A stretch of 64,000 nucleotides of DNA from Pseudomonas sp. ANT_H12B (GTDB lineage: Bacteria > Pseudomonadota > Gammaproteobacteria > Pseudomonadales > Pseudomonadaceae): positions 124,001 through 188,000 of the forward strand of contig NZ_VOBI01000011.1 of the NCBI RefSeq assembly GCF_008369325.1, written 5' to 3'. Position numbers and translations under genes: made by a program. Below, in pieces: positions 42,680 through 50,661 of this stretch. The notes under the pieces are model-generated. The model was not told the origin of the DNA, did not search any database, and saw only the letters and a list, made by a program, of their open reading frames with translations. Numbering within the stretch: the stretch's first letter is position 1; every line of letters starts with the position of its first letter.

Positions 42680-43872
42680 TGCATTTCGACGCCATAGGTC
42701 GAGTACCCGGCGACCCGATTCTCGGACTGATGGAGGCCTATGCGCAGGACCCCAACCCGCGCAAATTCGACCTCGGCGTGGGCGTCTATAAAGACGCCCA
42801 GGGCCTGACACCGATTCTCCAGTCCGTGAAGCTCGCCGAGGCACGGCTGGTGGATCGTCAGACCACCAAGACCTACATCGGTGGTCACGGCGAACCGGCG
42901 TTCGGCAAAGCGATCAATGAATTGGTGCTCGGCGCCGATTCGGAACTGATTGCCGAACAACGCGCCGGCGCTACCCAGACGCCGGGCGGCACAGGCGCGT
43001 TGCGTCTGAGTGCGGACTTCATCGCCCAGTGCCTGCCGGGTCGTGGCGTGTGGTTAAGCAGTCCGACCTGGCCGATCCACGAAACCATCTTTGCTACGGC
43101 GGGCGTCAAGGTCAGTCACTACCCCTATGTCGGCAGTGATAACCGGCTCGACGTTGAAGCGATGCTCGCGGTGCTCAATGAAGCGCCAAAAGGCGATGTG
43201 GTGCTGTTGCACGCCTGCTGCCACAACCCGACCGGTTTCGATCTGTCCCATGATGACTGGCGTCGGGTGCTGGACGTGGTACACAAGCGTGAACTGCTGC
43301 CGCTGATTGATTTCGCCTACCAAGGCTTCGGCGATGGCCTCGAACAGGACGCCTGGTCGACCCGGTTGTTCGCGGCCGAGTTGCCGGAAGTGCTGATCAC
43401 CAGTTCCTGCTCGAAGAACTTCGGCCTGTACCGCGACCGCACCGGCGCGCTGATTGTCTGCGCGAAAACCGCTGACAAGCTGGTGGATATCCGCAGCCAA
43501 CTGGCCAACATCGCCCGCAATCTGTGGTCGACGCCACCGGATCATGGCGCTGCCGTGGTGGCGACCATCCTTGGCGATCCAGAGCTGAAAAGCCTGTGGG
43601 CCGACGAAGTGGCAGCCATGCGTTTGCGTATCGCCCAACTGCGCAGCGGTTTGGTGGAAGCCCTTGAGCCTCATGGTTTGCGGGAGCGCTTTGCGCATAT
43701 TGGCGAGCAACGCGGGATGTTTTCCTATACCGGATTGACGCCGGACCAGGTCAAACAACTGCGCGATCACCACAGCGTTTACATGGTCGGTACTGGCCGG
43801 GCGAACGTTGCCGGGATCGATGCAACGCGTCTCGATCTGTTGGCCGAGGCGATTGCCGAAGTCTGCAAATAA
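42679..43872 (+). CDS. phhC: Aromatic amino acid aminotransferase
   Basis: This 397-residue PLP enzyme of the class I/II aspartate aminotransferase fold has LHACCHNPTGFD (181-186 is CHNPTG) and the Schiff-base Lys246 in TSSCSKNFGLYRDRTG. It transaminates tyrosine and phenylalanine, feeding 4-hydroxyphenylpyruvate to the homogentisate pathway. The gene is the third of phhABC and overlaps phhB by one base. A diverged copy of the 110-bp palindromic repeat starts 15 bases after the stop. Confidence 0.93.
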   Translation: MHFDAIGRVPGDPILGLMEAYAQDPNPRKFDLGVGVYKDAQGLTPILQSVKLAEARLVDRQTTKTYIGGHGEPAFGKAINELVLGADSELIAEQRAGATQTPGGTGALRLSADFIAQCLPGRGVWLSSPTWPIHETIFATAGVKVSHYPYVGSDNRLDVEAMLAVLNEAPKGDVVLLHACCHNPTGFDLSHDDWRRVLDVVHKRELLPLIDFAYQGFGDGLEQDAWSTRLFAAELPEVLITSSCSKNFGLYRDRTGALIVCAKTADKLVDIRSQLANIARNLWSTPPDHGAAVVATILGDPELKSLWADEVAAMRLRIAQLRSGLVEALEPHGLRERFAHIGEQRGMFSYTGLTPDQVKQLRDHHSVYMVGTGRANVAGIDATRLDLLAEAIAEVCK

Positions 43873-43886
43873 CCCGCCTCTTTGCA

Positions 43887-43996
43887 CTGATCGTTCCCAC
43901 GCTCTGCGCGGGAATGCCTCAACGGACGCCCCGCGTTCGGCTGTAGGGGAAGCAGAGCGTCCCGGGCTGCATTCCAGGCAGAGCGTGGGACGATCA
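43887..43996. repeat. ~110-bp palindromic intergenic repeat, copy 2 (diverged)
   Basis: The same element as at 39353, in the same orientation: CTGATCGTTCCCACGCTCTG at the left, CGTCCCGGGCTGCATTCC inside, and GAGCGTGGGACGATCA at the right. The right arm has lost several bases, so the palindrome is imperfect. It probably serves as the transcription end of phhABC. Confidence 0.8.
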
Positions 43997-44154
43997 CCTG
44001 CGTCATTGCTGCTGACCTGTCTATACAATCCCATCCGTCGAAACAAATGGATATAAAAGTCTATTTGTCATTTCTCCTGCTGTATCCTGCGCAGGCTTTT
44101 TTAAAAGCGCGGATCTACCAGATCTATCAACAGACTTTGCGAGGAGCGCGAAAC

Positions 44155-44286
44155 ATGCACGAGATCCCTAATCTCCCCTTCCCAAGCCTGCACGAAACTG
44201 AGCAGACAACCACGCAACAAGCCGGTGCCCAACAGCCCGAGCCGAAAGAAGCCACTGAACGCCGCCAGGCCGACAGCGAAGACTGA
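44155..44286 (+). CDS. Small acidic hypothetical protein
   Basis: A 43-residue protein, MHEIPNLPFPSLHETEQTTT and an acidic Gln/Glu/Pro-rich tail ending RRQADSED. A very good ribosome binding site (GAGGAG, 6 bases before the ATG) supports it. The frame extends 36 codons upstream, but without a ribosome binding site and through promoter-like sequence. There is no signal peptide or membrane segment. The C-terminal two thirds look disordered. Function is unknown. Confidence 0.65.
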   Translation: MHEIPNLPFPSLHETEQTTTQQAGAQQPEPKEATERRQADSED

Positions 44287-44306
44287 TACACCTGCAATGC
44301 CAGACC

Positions 44307-44338
44307 GTGTGGAAAGCGCTAACATGCGCTTTCCACAC
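44307..44338 (+). terminator. Perfect hairpin between two small genes
   Basis: A perfect 13-bp stem (GTGTGGAAAGCGC and GCGCTTTCCACAC) with loop TAACAT. No T-run follows. It lies 20 bases after the 43-residue protein stop and 26 bases before the next start. Confidence 0.5.
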
Positions 44339-44363
44339 CGCCTGAACCCTTGAGCTGCACACC

Positions 44364-44561
44364 ATGACCGAAGAATTCACTCCTACTGTTGACGAAGTTC
44401 TCCAGGCCAGCGTCCTGATCGGCACCGCCGAGAAGATGATCGAGATCTGGAATCGCCTCTCCCCCGAGAAACAAGCCGCCCTGCTGGCCCGTTTCGGCAG
44501 CGAAGAAAACGCCCTGGCCGCCCTGGTCACGACGCAACTGGTAGCCCCCGCCAAGCCCTGA
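44364..44561 (+). CDS. Small conserved hypothetical protein
   Basis: A 65-residue protein, MTEEFTPTVDEVLQASVLIG and a helical remainder (AEKMIEIWNRLSPEKQAALL, then FGSEENALAALVTTQLV). It has no signal peptide or membrane segment. The composition is helical and globular, not random, and codon use matches neighbouring genes. I do not recognise the family. Confidence 0.6.
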   Translation: MTEEFTPTVDEVLQASVLIGTAEKMIEIWNRLSPEKQAALLARFGSEENALAALVTTQLVAPAKP

Positions 44562-44665
44562 TCCATCCCCGTCCGGCAAATAGTTTACTTTTCCACGCCC
44601 CGTGGCCGCTCGGGCCGCTATCATAAGCAGCCTATCTATCCTGCTTTCCCGTGGACCTTTTACCC

Positions 44666-45880
44666 ATGCCTGAAAACCAGCGCCCCTTGGCGGTCACGCT
44701 GCAAGTCGTTTCCATCGTCCTGTTCACCTTCATCGGCTACCTCAACATCGGCATTCCCTTGGCCGTACTGCCCGGCTACGTCCACAGCGACCTGGGCTTC
44801 GGCGCGGTGATCGCCGGTCTGGTGATCAGCGTGCAATACCTGGCCACCCTGCTCAGCCGGCCATATGCCGGGAAGATCATCGATAACAAAGGCAGCAAAC
44901 TGGCGGTGATGTACGGCCTCGCCGGTTGCGGTTTGAGCGGCGTGTTCATGCTGATTTCGGCCTGGACCCAGAGCCTGCCGACCTTGAGCCTGATCAGTCT
45001 GTTGATCGGCCGTCTGGTGCTGGGCAGCGCGGAAAGTCTGGTGGGCTCGGGTTCGATCGGCTGGGGCATCGGCCGGGTCGGCGCGACGAACACGGCCAAG
45101 GTCATCTCCTGGAACGGCATCGCCAGCTACGGCGCTATCGCCATCGGCGCGCCCCTGGGTGTGTGGCTGGTCAATCAATTGGGCTTGTGGAGCATGGGCG
45201 TGAGCATCGTGCTGCTGGCCGTCATCGGTCTGCTGCTGGCCTGGCCGAAAACCGCTGCGCCCATCGTCGCCGGCGAACGCTTGCCGTTCATGCACGTGCT
45301 GGGGCGAGTGCTGCCTCATGGTTGCGGCCTGGCATTGGGCTCCATCGGCTTTGGCACCATCGCCACCTTCATTACCCTGTATTACGCCACTCAGCATTGG
45401 GATAACGCGGTGCTGTGCCTAAGCCTGTTCGGCGCCAGTTTCATTGGTGCGCGACTGCTGTTTGGCAACCTGATCAACCGTCTTGGCGGCTTTCGCGTGG
45501 CGATTGCCTGCCTGTCGGTGGAAACCCTCGGCTTGCTGCTGCTGTGGTTGGCACCGGATGCCAACTGGGCGCTCGCGGGCGCGGCATTGAGCGGGTTCGG
45601 TTTTTCGCTGGTATTCCCGGCGCTGGGCGTGGAAGCGGTCAATCTGGTGCCGGCCTCCAGCCGTGGCGCGGCGGTCGGGGCCTATTCGTTGTTCATCGAT
45701 TTGTCGTTGGGGATTACCGGACCGCTGGCCGGCGCAGTGGCTGCAGGATTTGGCTTTGCTTCGATCTTCCTGTTCGCCGCGATGGCGGCGTTGAGCGGTT
45801 TGGCGCTGAGCGTTTATTTGTACCGGCAGGCGCCAATGCACCTTAATGAAAAGTATCGGGAAGAACGGGACGCACGCTAA
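44666..45880 (+). CDS. MFS transporter, YhhS/YfcJ-like
   Basis: This 404-residue protein has 12 predicted membrane helices. The major facilitator signature lies between helices 2 and 3 (SRPYAGKIIDNKGSKLAVMYG). LLFGNLINRLGGFRVAIACL marks the second half. The sequence resembles the UPF0226 transporters YhhS and YfcJ; the substrate is unknown. The start could be a GTG at 44651, five codons earlier; neither start has a strong ribosome binding site. Its last 4 bases overlap the convergent arfB gene. Confidence 0.85.
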   Translation: MPENQRPLAVTLQVVSIVLFTFIGYLNIGIPLAVLPGYVHSDLGFGAVIAGLVISVQYLATLLSRPYAGKIIDNKGSKLAVMYGLAGCGLSGVFMLISAWTQSLPTLSLISLLIGRLVLGSAESLVGSGSIGWGIGRVGATNTAKVISWNGIASYGAIAIGAPLGVWLVNQLGLWSMGVSIVLLAVIGLLLAWPKTAAPIVAGERLPFMHVLGRVLPHGCGLALGSIGFGTIATFITLYYATQHWDNAVLCLSLFGASFIGARLLFGNLINRLGGFRVAIACLSVETLGLLLLWLAPDANWALAGAALSGFGFSLVFPALGVEAVNLVPASSRGAAVGAYSLFIDLSLGITGPLAGAVAAGFGFASIFLFAAMAALSGLALSVYLYRQAPMHLNEKYREERDAR

Positions 45881-46290
45881 AAGTCGACCTTGCCGCGCCC
45901 GGCCTTGATGCTGCCGCGCTTGGTTTTTGATTCGAGACGACGCTTCTTCGAACCCGGGGTCGGTTTGGTAGGACGGCGTTTCTTTTCGACTTTGGTGGCG
46001 CTGAGAATCAGCTCGGTCAAACGCTCCAACGCATCGGCACGATTGGCCTCCTGCGTTCGGTATTGCTGGGCCTTGATGATCAACACGCCGTCGCTGGTAA
46101 TGCGACTGTCCCGTAGCGCCAGTAGCCGCTCCTTGTAGAACTCGGGCAAGGATGACGCCGGGATGTCGAAACGCAGGTGCACGGCACTGGAGACCTTGTT
46201 GACATTCTGCCCACCAGCGCCCTGGGCACGAATGGCCGTCAATTCGATCTCGGCATCCGGCAGATGCACGTTGTTGGAAATCACCAGCAT
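45877..46290 (-). CDS. arfB: Alternative ribosome-rescue factor ArfB (YaeJ)
   Basis: A 137-residue peptidyl-tRNA hydrolase with the catalytic GGQ motif at 26-28 (IRAQGAGGQNVNKVSSAVHL). The C-terminal tail is basic (KKRRPTKPTPGSKKRRLESK, then TKRGSIKAGRGKVDF), as needed to enter the empty mRNA channel of stalled ribosomes. The frame extends 34 codons upstream, but MLVISNNVHLP is the usual N-terminus. It is convergent with the MFS gene, overlapping by 4 bases. Confidence 0.95.
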   Translation of the reverse strand: MLVISNNVHLPDAEIELTAIRAQGAGGQNVNKVSSAVHLRFDIPASSLPEFYKERLLALRDSRITSDGVLIIKAQQYRTQEANRADALERLTELILSATKVEKKRRPTKPTPGSKKRRLESKTKRGSIKAGRGKVDF

Positions 46291-46488
46291 GGAAAAGCGT
46301 CCGGGTTCGGGGCGATCAGGATATCGCGAATGTCGGTCTGAATAGCACGTAATTATCGGAGCAGACGAGTTCAGCAAGGCCATACCAGACATTTCTTACA
46401 GCCTTCTCGGATTTACAAAAGGGCAGTTGCTTTGTTTCGAAGGGCAATACTAAGCTAAGGCCTCACCTCAACGAATTATATTAGTTTT

Positions 46489-46698
46489 ATGAACCTTGAA
46501 AATATACGATACCATTTGGCAGTAACCTGTCTGGTACTTGGCTGCTCCGGCTTACCTGCAGCAATTGTTGTTTGGTGTATAACTCAAATAGTCCCACTAG
46601 AGGGAAAGCACCTAAAAATCACTTACTTAATAACTTATGTAACAATCGCTATTTTTGGCTTGCGATTCTACATTCCGAAATTGCGCGGTTTAACGTAG
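46489..46698 (+). CDS. Small two-helix membrane protein in AT-rich islet
   Basis: A 69-residue protein with two predicted membrane helices: LAVTCLVLGCSGLPAAIVVW and TYLITYVTIAIFGLRFYI. The ends are short and basic. Base composition is much richer in AT than the flanking housekeeping genes, as for the adjoining hcp-DUF4225 pair. It is convergent with the DUF4225 gene (21 bases between stops). It may be an immunity protein for that gene product; this is a guess from position and topology. No recognised family. Confidence 0.5.
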   Translation: MNLENIRYHLAVTCLVLGCSGLPAAIVVWCITQIVPLEGKHLKITYLITYVTIAIFGLRFYIPKLRGLT

Positions 46699-46719
46699 AC
46701 CAAAATAACACCCCCCCTA

Positions 46720-47409
46720 TCACTCATTTCGATATTCATCTTGAAACATTGTATTCAGTGTAAAAAAGTCCACCACCACCTCTAGAGCCAAGGCCAACTT
46801 TCCGGTTTGCCAATAAGACTTTTCACGAGTAATTGGGTCATATCTAAACAGCTCGAATGAACCACGCTTTGGCACTTGCCTTAATATCCCATACCCGGAT
46901 AAATATAAGTCCATGGAGTAATAAATCGTACTCCCTAGATGTTCATCTTTCAGCGCGCGTTGATACACATATCTAACAGGCCCGAGTGTGCCTGGCACGT
47001 TGGGGCCATGGTATAAGTTTCCCGCCCCCTCATAGATATTATTAGCACCGTGGGCGATTAAAAGTCCGCCTGGTATTGCGCCAACGCCTCCGGGCATTGC
47101 GATAGCCGAAATGCCTGTTCGAACTTGCATGACGCCCGCCGCCACTCCGATGCCGTTCTGCAGGTAAAAACGCGCCCTCGACAATAACTCTTCGTGCTCG
47201 GCCCTTAATTCCTGCAGACCCTGCCACGCGCTTATGAGACCCTCATCAACAGCCTGAATAACCTCATTGGCAAAGGATGAAATTATCGAACTGAAGCGAA
47301 GACGGGTAATACCTTCAGGAAGATAAGTCATGCCGATGTTGCATCCCGTCGCAACGAGGTCGGAGGCGGCCTTGGTCACATCATGAATATCGCAGGAAGT
47401 CTCACTCAT
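46720..47409 (-). CDS. DUF4225-like protein, candidate type VI effector
   Basis: A 229-residue protein whose start overlaps the hcp stop by 8 bases (ATGAGTGA). Residues about 86-122 are a Gly/Ala-rich hydrophobic stretch (NGIGVAAGVMQVRTGISAIA, then GGVGAIPGGLLIAHGANNIYEG in two blocks), flanked by a helical N-terminus (AWQGLQELRAEHEELLSRAR) and a mixed C-terminus. This resembles the DUF4225 family common in pseudomonads. The glycine-rich hydrophobic segment would suit membrane insertion. An effector role is inferred from the direct coupling to hcp. The frame runs 34 codons further upstream inside hcp. Confidence 0.65.
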   Translation of the reverse strand: MSETSCDIHDVTKAASDLVATGCNIGMTYLPEGITRLRFSSIISSFANEVIQAVDEGLISAWQGLQELRAEHEELLSRARFYLQNGIGVAAGVMQVRTGISAIAMPGGVGAIPGGLLIAHGANNIYEGAGNLYHGPNVPGTLGPVRYVYQRALKDEHLGSTIYYSMDLYLSGYGILRQVPKRGSFELFRYDPITREKSYWQTGKLALALEVVVDFFTLNTMFQDEYRNE

Positions 47410-47902
47410 CCTCCACCCCCCAAGTACTATAAGCGCTCGTTGCCCCAGCAACGTGTGCCCAGGCAATTTCCCTATAACGAATGGACACCAACTCTTGTGG
47501 CTCCGCATCATTCATACGAATTGCATGAGGAACTTGCTGACTGATATGCGCAATACGCGCCCCTGTAAGATGGATTGAATAATATCGCTCTTGCCCCCCA
47601 GCTGAAGCAGTACGGTAGAGGTTGATAATACATTCCACTTCTTCACGCTCATGCAATGCACTGGCCAACAGCGGTGATGATTTATCGATACTTTTGGTAA
47701 TCACGAAATGCAGGTGCCTGCCGCGACCGCCTGCAATACTGCCGTCATTACCCGTCACCATATCGTGCGAATAAGCCAACACCATGATTTCATCCTGGTG
47801 ACCGAACTGGCATTTATTACCGATAGAGCTATGGCCGGAACAACCCGCAGAAATTAATCCTTGCCGCTTACCCGTAATAGTCATGTAACTGTGACTGGCC
47901 AC
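47402..47902 (-). CDS. hcp: Orphan Hcp-family type VI secretion protein
   Basis: A 166-residue Hcp: MASHSYMTITGKRQGLISAG, IGNKCQFGHQDEIMVLAYSH, LHFVITKSIDKSSPLLASAL and YYSIHLTGARIAHISQQVPH mark the Hcp beta-barrel. Hcp rings stack into the tail tube of the type VI system, and effectors can ride in the ring. The GTG start at 47902 has an AGGAG ribosome binding site 8 bases upstream and gives the family N-terminus; a GTG at 47911 is an alternative. No other type VI structural gene is in the window, so this is an orphan hcp linked to a cargo gene. Confidence 0.88.
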   Translation of the reverse strand: MASHSYMTITGKRQGLISAGCSGHSSIGNKCQFGHQDEIMVLAYSHDMVTGNDGSIAGGRGRHLHFVITKSIDKSSPLLASALHEREEVECIINLYRTASAGGQERYYSIHLTGARIAHISQQVPHAIRMNDAEPQELVSIRYREIAWAHVAGATSAYSTWGVEDE

Positions 47903-48093
47903 AGATACCACTCCTGAATGTATTGGGAGCGCAAGCCTATGACAAAAACAACCAGTAAGCTTGTAGGCCGCTTCTGAAATAACGAGCCTGTTTCTGCTTA
48001 TTTAAAGATTCCGAAATCACTGTAGTAAACAATGACCGCCCTTGTAGGAACTGGACTTCAGCACCTTCGCAGCGTTAGCGCATCAAAAGCAAC

Positions 48094-48116
48094 AAACCCG
48101 GCACATGGCCGGGTTT
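48094..48116 (-). terminator. Terminator of aroP
   Basis: A perfect 9-bp stem (AAACCCGGC and GCCGGGTTT) with a 5-base loop, followed on the minus strand by GTTGCTTTTG. It lies 20 bases beyond the aroP stop. The 190 bases between it and the hcp start hold no gene and probably contain the hcp promoter. Confidence 0.8.
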
Positions 48117-48135
48117 GCTGATCCTGCTTTCTGCG

Positions 48136-49557
48136 TTACTTCGCGCTGGAGCCAGCAGCCTGCAGCGCGTGTTGTGCACTGCGCTTGTTCTTGATGCCGT
48201 AGCAAACCCACATGAACGCAACCCACACCGGAATCGCGTACACCGAGATCTGGATCCCCGGAATCAACAGCATCACGCCAAGAATAAACACCACGAACGC
48301 CAGGCAGACGTAGTTCCCGTACGGGTACCACAAGGCCTTGAACAGCGGCGTTTGTTTGGTGTTGTTCATGTGCTGGCGGAACTTGAAGTGCGAGAAGCTG
48401 ATCATCGCCCAGTTGATCACGAGGGTGGCAACCACCAGCGACATCAACAGTTCCAGCGCGTTTTGCGGTATCAGGTAGTTCAACAACACCGCGATCAACG
48501 TCACCGCCGCCGAGGCCAGGATCGAACGTACCGGCACGCCGCGCTTGTCGATCTTCGCCAAGGCTTTCGGCGCATCGCCCTGCTCGGCCATGCCCAGCAG
48601 CATGCGGCTGTTGCAGTAGGTGCCGCTGTTGTACACCGACAATGCAGCGGTCAGGACCACGAAGTTGAGGATGTGCGCGGCGGTGTTGCTGCCGAGCATC
48701 GAGAACACCTGCACGAACGGGCTGCCGCTGTAGGAATCACCCGACGCGTTCAGGGTCGCCAACAGGCTGTCCCATGGCGTCAGCGACAGCAGAATGACCA
48801 GCGCGCCGATGTAGAAAATCAGGATCCGGTAGATCACCTGGTTGATGGCTTTCGGGATCACGGTTTTCGGCTTGTCGGCTTCAGCTGCGGTGAAACCGAG
48901 CATTTCCAGGCCGCCGAAGGAGAACATGATAATCGCCATGGCCATCACCAGACCGCTGACACCATTCGGGAAGAAACCGCCGTGGGCCCACAGGTTGGTC
49001 ACCGACGCTTGCGGGCCGCCGTTGCCGCTGACCAGCAAGTAGCTGCCGAGGGCAATCATGCCGACGATCGCGACGACCTTGATGATCGCGAACCAGAACT
49101 CGGCTTCACCGAAGACTTTGACGTTGGCCAGGTTGATCAGGTTGATCAGCACGAAGAAGCCGGCTGCCGAGACCCAGGTCGGGATATCCGGCGCCCAGTA
49201 GTGGATGTATTTGCCGACCGCGGTCAGCTCTGACATGCCCACCAGGATGTACAGAATCCAGCAGTTCCAGCCAGACAGGAAGCCGGCAAATCCGCCCCAG
49301 TATTTGTGGGCGAAGTGGCTGAAGGAACCGGCCACCGGCTCTTCGACGATCATTTCGCCCAACTGGCGCATGATCATGAAGGCAATGAAGCCGCAGATGG
49401 CGTAGCCGAGGATCATCGACGGGCCGGCGGATTTCAGTACCCCGGCCGAGCCGAGGAACAGCCCGGTACCGATCGCGCCACCGAGAGCGATCAGTTGAAT
49501 ATGGCGATTTTTCAGGCCGCGTTTCAGCTCGCCTGAATGCGAGTTTTGTCCACTCAT
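48136..49557 (-). CDS. aroP: Aromatic amino acid permease AroP
   Basis: A 473-residue APC-family permease with 12 membrane helices. The sequence is close to E. coli AroP throughout: GLKNRHIQLIALGGAIGTGL, MRQLGEMIVEEPVAGSFSHF, WVSAAGFFVLINLINLANVK and MAIIMFSFGGLEMLGFTAAE. It imports Phe, Tyr and Trp with protons. The start MSGQNSHSGELKRG is used; six more codons are open upstream. Its place 4 kb from phhABC suggests uptake for the phenylalanine catabolic pathway. Confidence 0.9.
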   Translation of the reverse strand: MSGQNSHSGELKRGLKNRHIQLIALGGAIGTGLFLGSAGVLKSAGPSMILGYAICGFIAFMIMRQLGEMIVEEPVAGSFSHFAHKYWGGFAGFLSGWNCWILYILVGMSELTAVGKYIHYWAPDIPTWVSAAGFFVLINLINLANVKVFGEAEFWFAIIKVVAIVGMIALGSYLLVSGNGGPQASVTNLWAHGGFFPNGVSGLVMAMAIIMFSFGGLEMLGFTAAEADKPKTVIPKAINQVIYRILIFYIGALVILLSLTPWDSLLATLNASGDSYSGSPFVQVFSMLGSNTAAHILNFVVLTAALSVYNSGTYCNSRMLLGMAEQGDAPKALAKIDKRGVPVRSILASAAVTLIAVLLNYLIPQNALELLMSLVVATLVINWAMISFSHFKFRQHMNNTKQTPLFKALWYPYGNYVCLAFVVFILGVMLLIPGIQISVYAIPVWVAFMWVCYGIKNKRSAQHALQAAGSSAK

Positions 49558-50454
49558 GAAAAGGGTCTCACGCAAGGTTTGATGATGTTCGTTAGACGTT
49601 GCTGCTCAATTGCGATTTCAAGCAGCGCCGATCAAACCCCAGCGCAGGCACCAGGAGTTCAGCGTATTTACAACGGTCATGCGTCACCTGTTTGTTTTTA
49701 TCTGTGACGAAATCGAACCCGACACGCTCGTGACGCGGCGGAGTGAACAAGGCGGATAGCCTTGAGGTTTGCGCAGATGCGCAGGAGGTCACAGTTAAAA
49801 CGCGGCGCATTGTACACCTGTAACCCCCTGCTGAAAGACACCGCTGGATCAGCGCGTCGTTTGCCGGGATTGCCTGTGTCCGCCTCGAGCGTCTCGGGCG
49901 GCTGCAAAAAGAGAGTCAGACCTTTGCGGGTCATTGGCGGGGGCGGCGGAAAAATCGCCCCGCAGAGAGAGGTAGAGATGAGTCATGGCGTTCATTGCGC
50001 CTCCTTCTTGTTATGCACCTGCACGACAGGCATGGGACGCATCTCACCCTCCACGGGCGACTGAAACAAGCGCGCCAGAGCCTTCTGCCGGGCCTGGAAG
50101 AGGCTGTGTCGGAAGATTTTCCTTACATCCTTTCCGTAAGCGTCAATCCAAAGGCTTTAAGGCTGGATTTCGTCAGTATTCCTTTACAGGGCGTAACGTA
50201 ATTCTTCCAAAACAGATCCGGATGCAAGCTGACTGCAAATTGACGTTAGGAAGCTTCCTAAGGAAAAGGTCGACTTAGTTTCCTGTTTTCTATTAATAAT
50301 CTGACCTGCAAAAAACAGAATAAAAAGTTCAACCAATTCTTATTTGATTATTTTTTTTTGCAATCCTGAAACCTCTGAACTAGGTTTTCAGCGACTTGCC
50401 GAGCCGCATCGACCGGCAAGTTGTTCTTACTCAAAAGTCATCTAGGAGATTCAC
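49558..50454. other. ~900-base region upstream of aroP and the peptide gene
   Basis: I see no reliable gene here. The left part should hold the aroP promoter; a lone TTTACA half box is at 49668-49673. The right part (about 50200-50360) is AT-rich. It holds a perfect 16-bp palindrome TTAGGAAGCTTCCTAA (50246-50261) and, nearer the peptide gene, a hairpin with an 8-bp stem (50394-50401 with 50414-50421). These could regulate the peptide cassette. Confidence 0.5.
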
Positions 50455-50592
50455 ATGCAAGCACTGGACAAAGACTTGGAAACTGAACTGCAACTGGACG
50501 ATTGGTTTGAAGCACCGACCCATGAAGCCGCCGTTGAAATGATGCAAGCCGATGCGGTTGTTCCGTTCGGCACGGCGATGTGGCCTTTGTAA
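50455..50592 (+). CDS. 45-residue precursor-like peptide
   Basis: An ATG (50455) with an AGGAG site 6 bases upstream opens a 45-codon frame. The product has an acidic N-terminal two thirds (MQALDKDLETELQLDDWFEA, then PTHEAAVEMMQADA) and a short, neutral, hydrophobic C-terminus VVPFGTAMWPL. The net charge is strongly negative, and there is no signal peptide. This acidic leader plus short distinct C-terminal core is the layout of a ribosomal precursor peptide. It is followed by a terminator-like hairpin and, 69 bases after the stop, by the metalloprotein gene. I do not recognise the family. Confidence 0.75.
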   Translation: MQALDKDLETELQLDDWFEAPTHEAAVEMMQADAVVPFGTAMWPL

Positions 50593-50600
50593 GACATCCC

Positions 50601-50638
50601 GGCAGGGACAATCCGGCCGGTTGTGCCTGCCACTTTTT
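50601..50638 (+). terminator. Terminator-like hairpin between peptide and metalloprotein genes
   Basis: GGCAGGGACAA (50601-50611) pairs with TTGTGCCTGCC (50621-50631) over 11 positions with one G-G mismatch. A 9-base loop separates them and TTTTT follows at 50634-50638. It would allow partial read-through, giving more peptide than enzyme message. Confidence 0.65.
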
Positions 50639-50661
50639 CTCGGTTTGTCAGGGAGGACTAC

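Noticed and set aside
49668..49673. TTTACA half box upstream of aroP
   Set aside because: The partner half (GAGTTC) does not resemble TGTAAA, so I cannot call a PhhR site here even though regulation by PhhR would make sense.
49762..50064. A 100-residue plus-strand frame in the aroP-peptide gap
   Set aside because: No homology I recognise, mixed composition, start without a ribosome binding site; likely chance.
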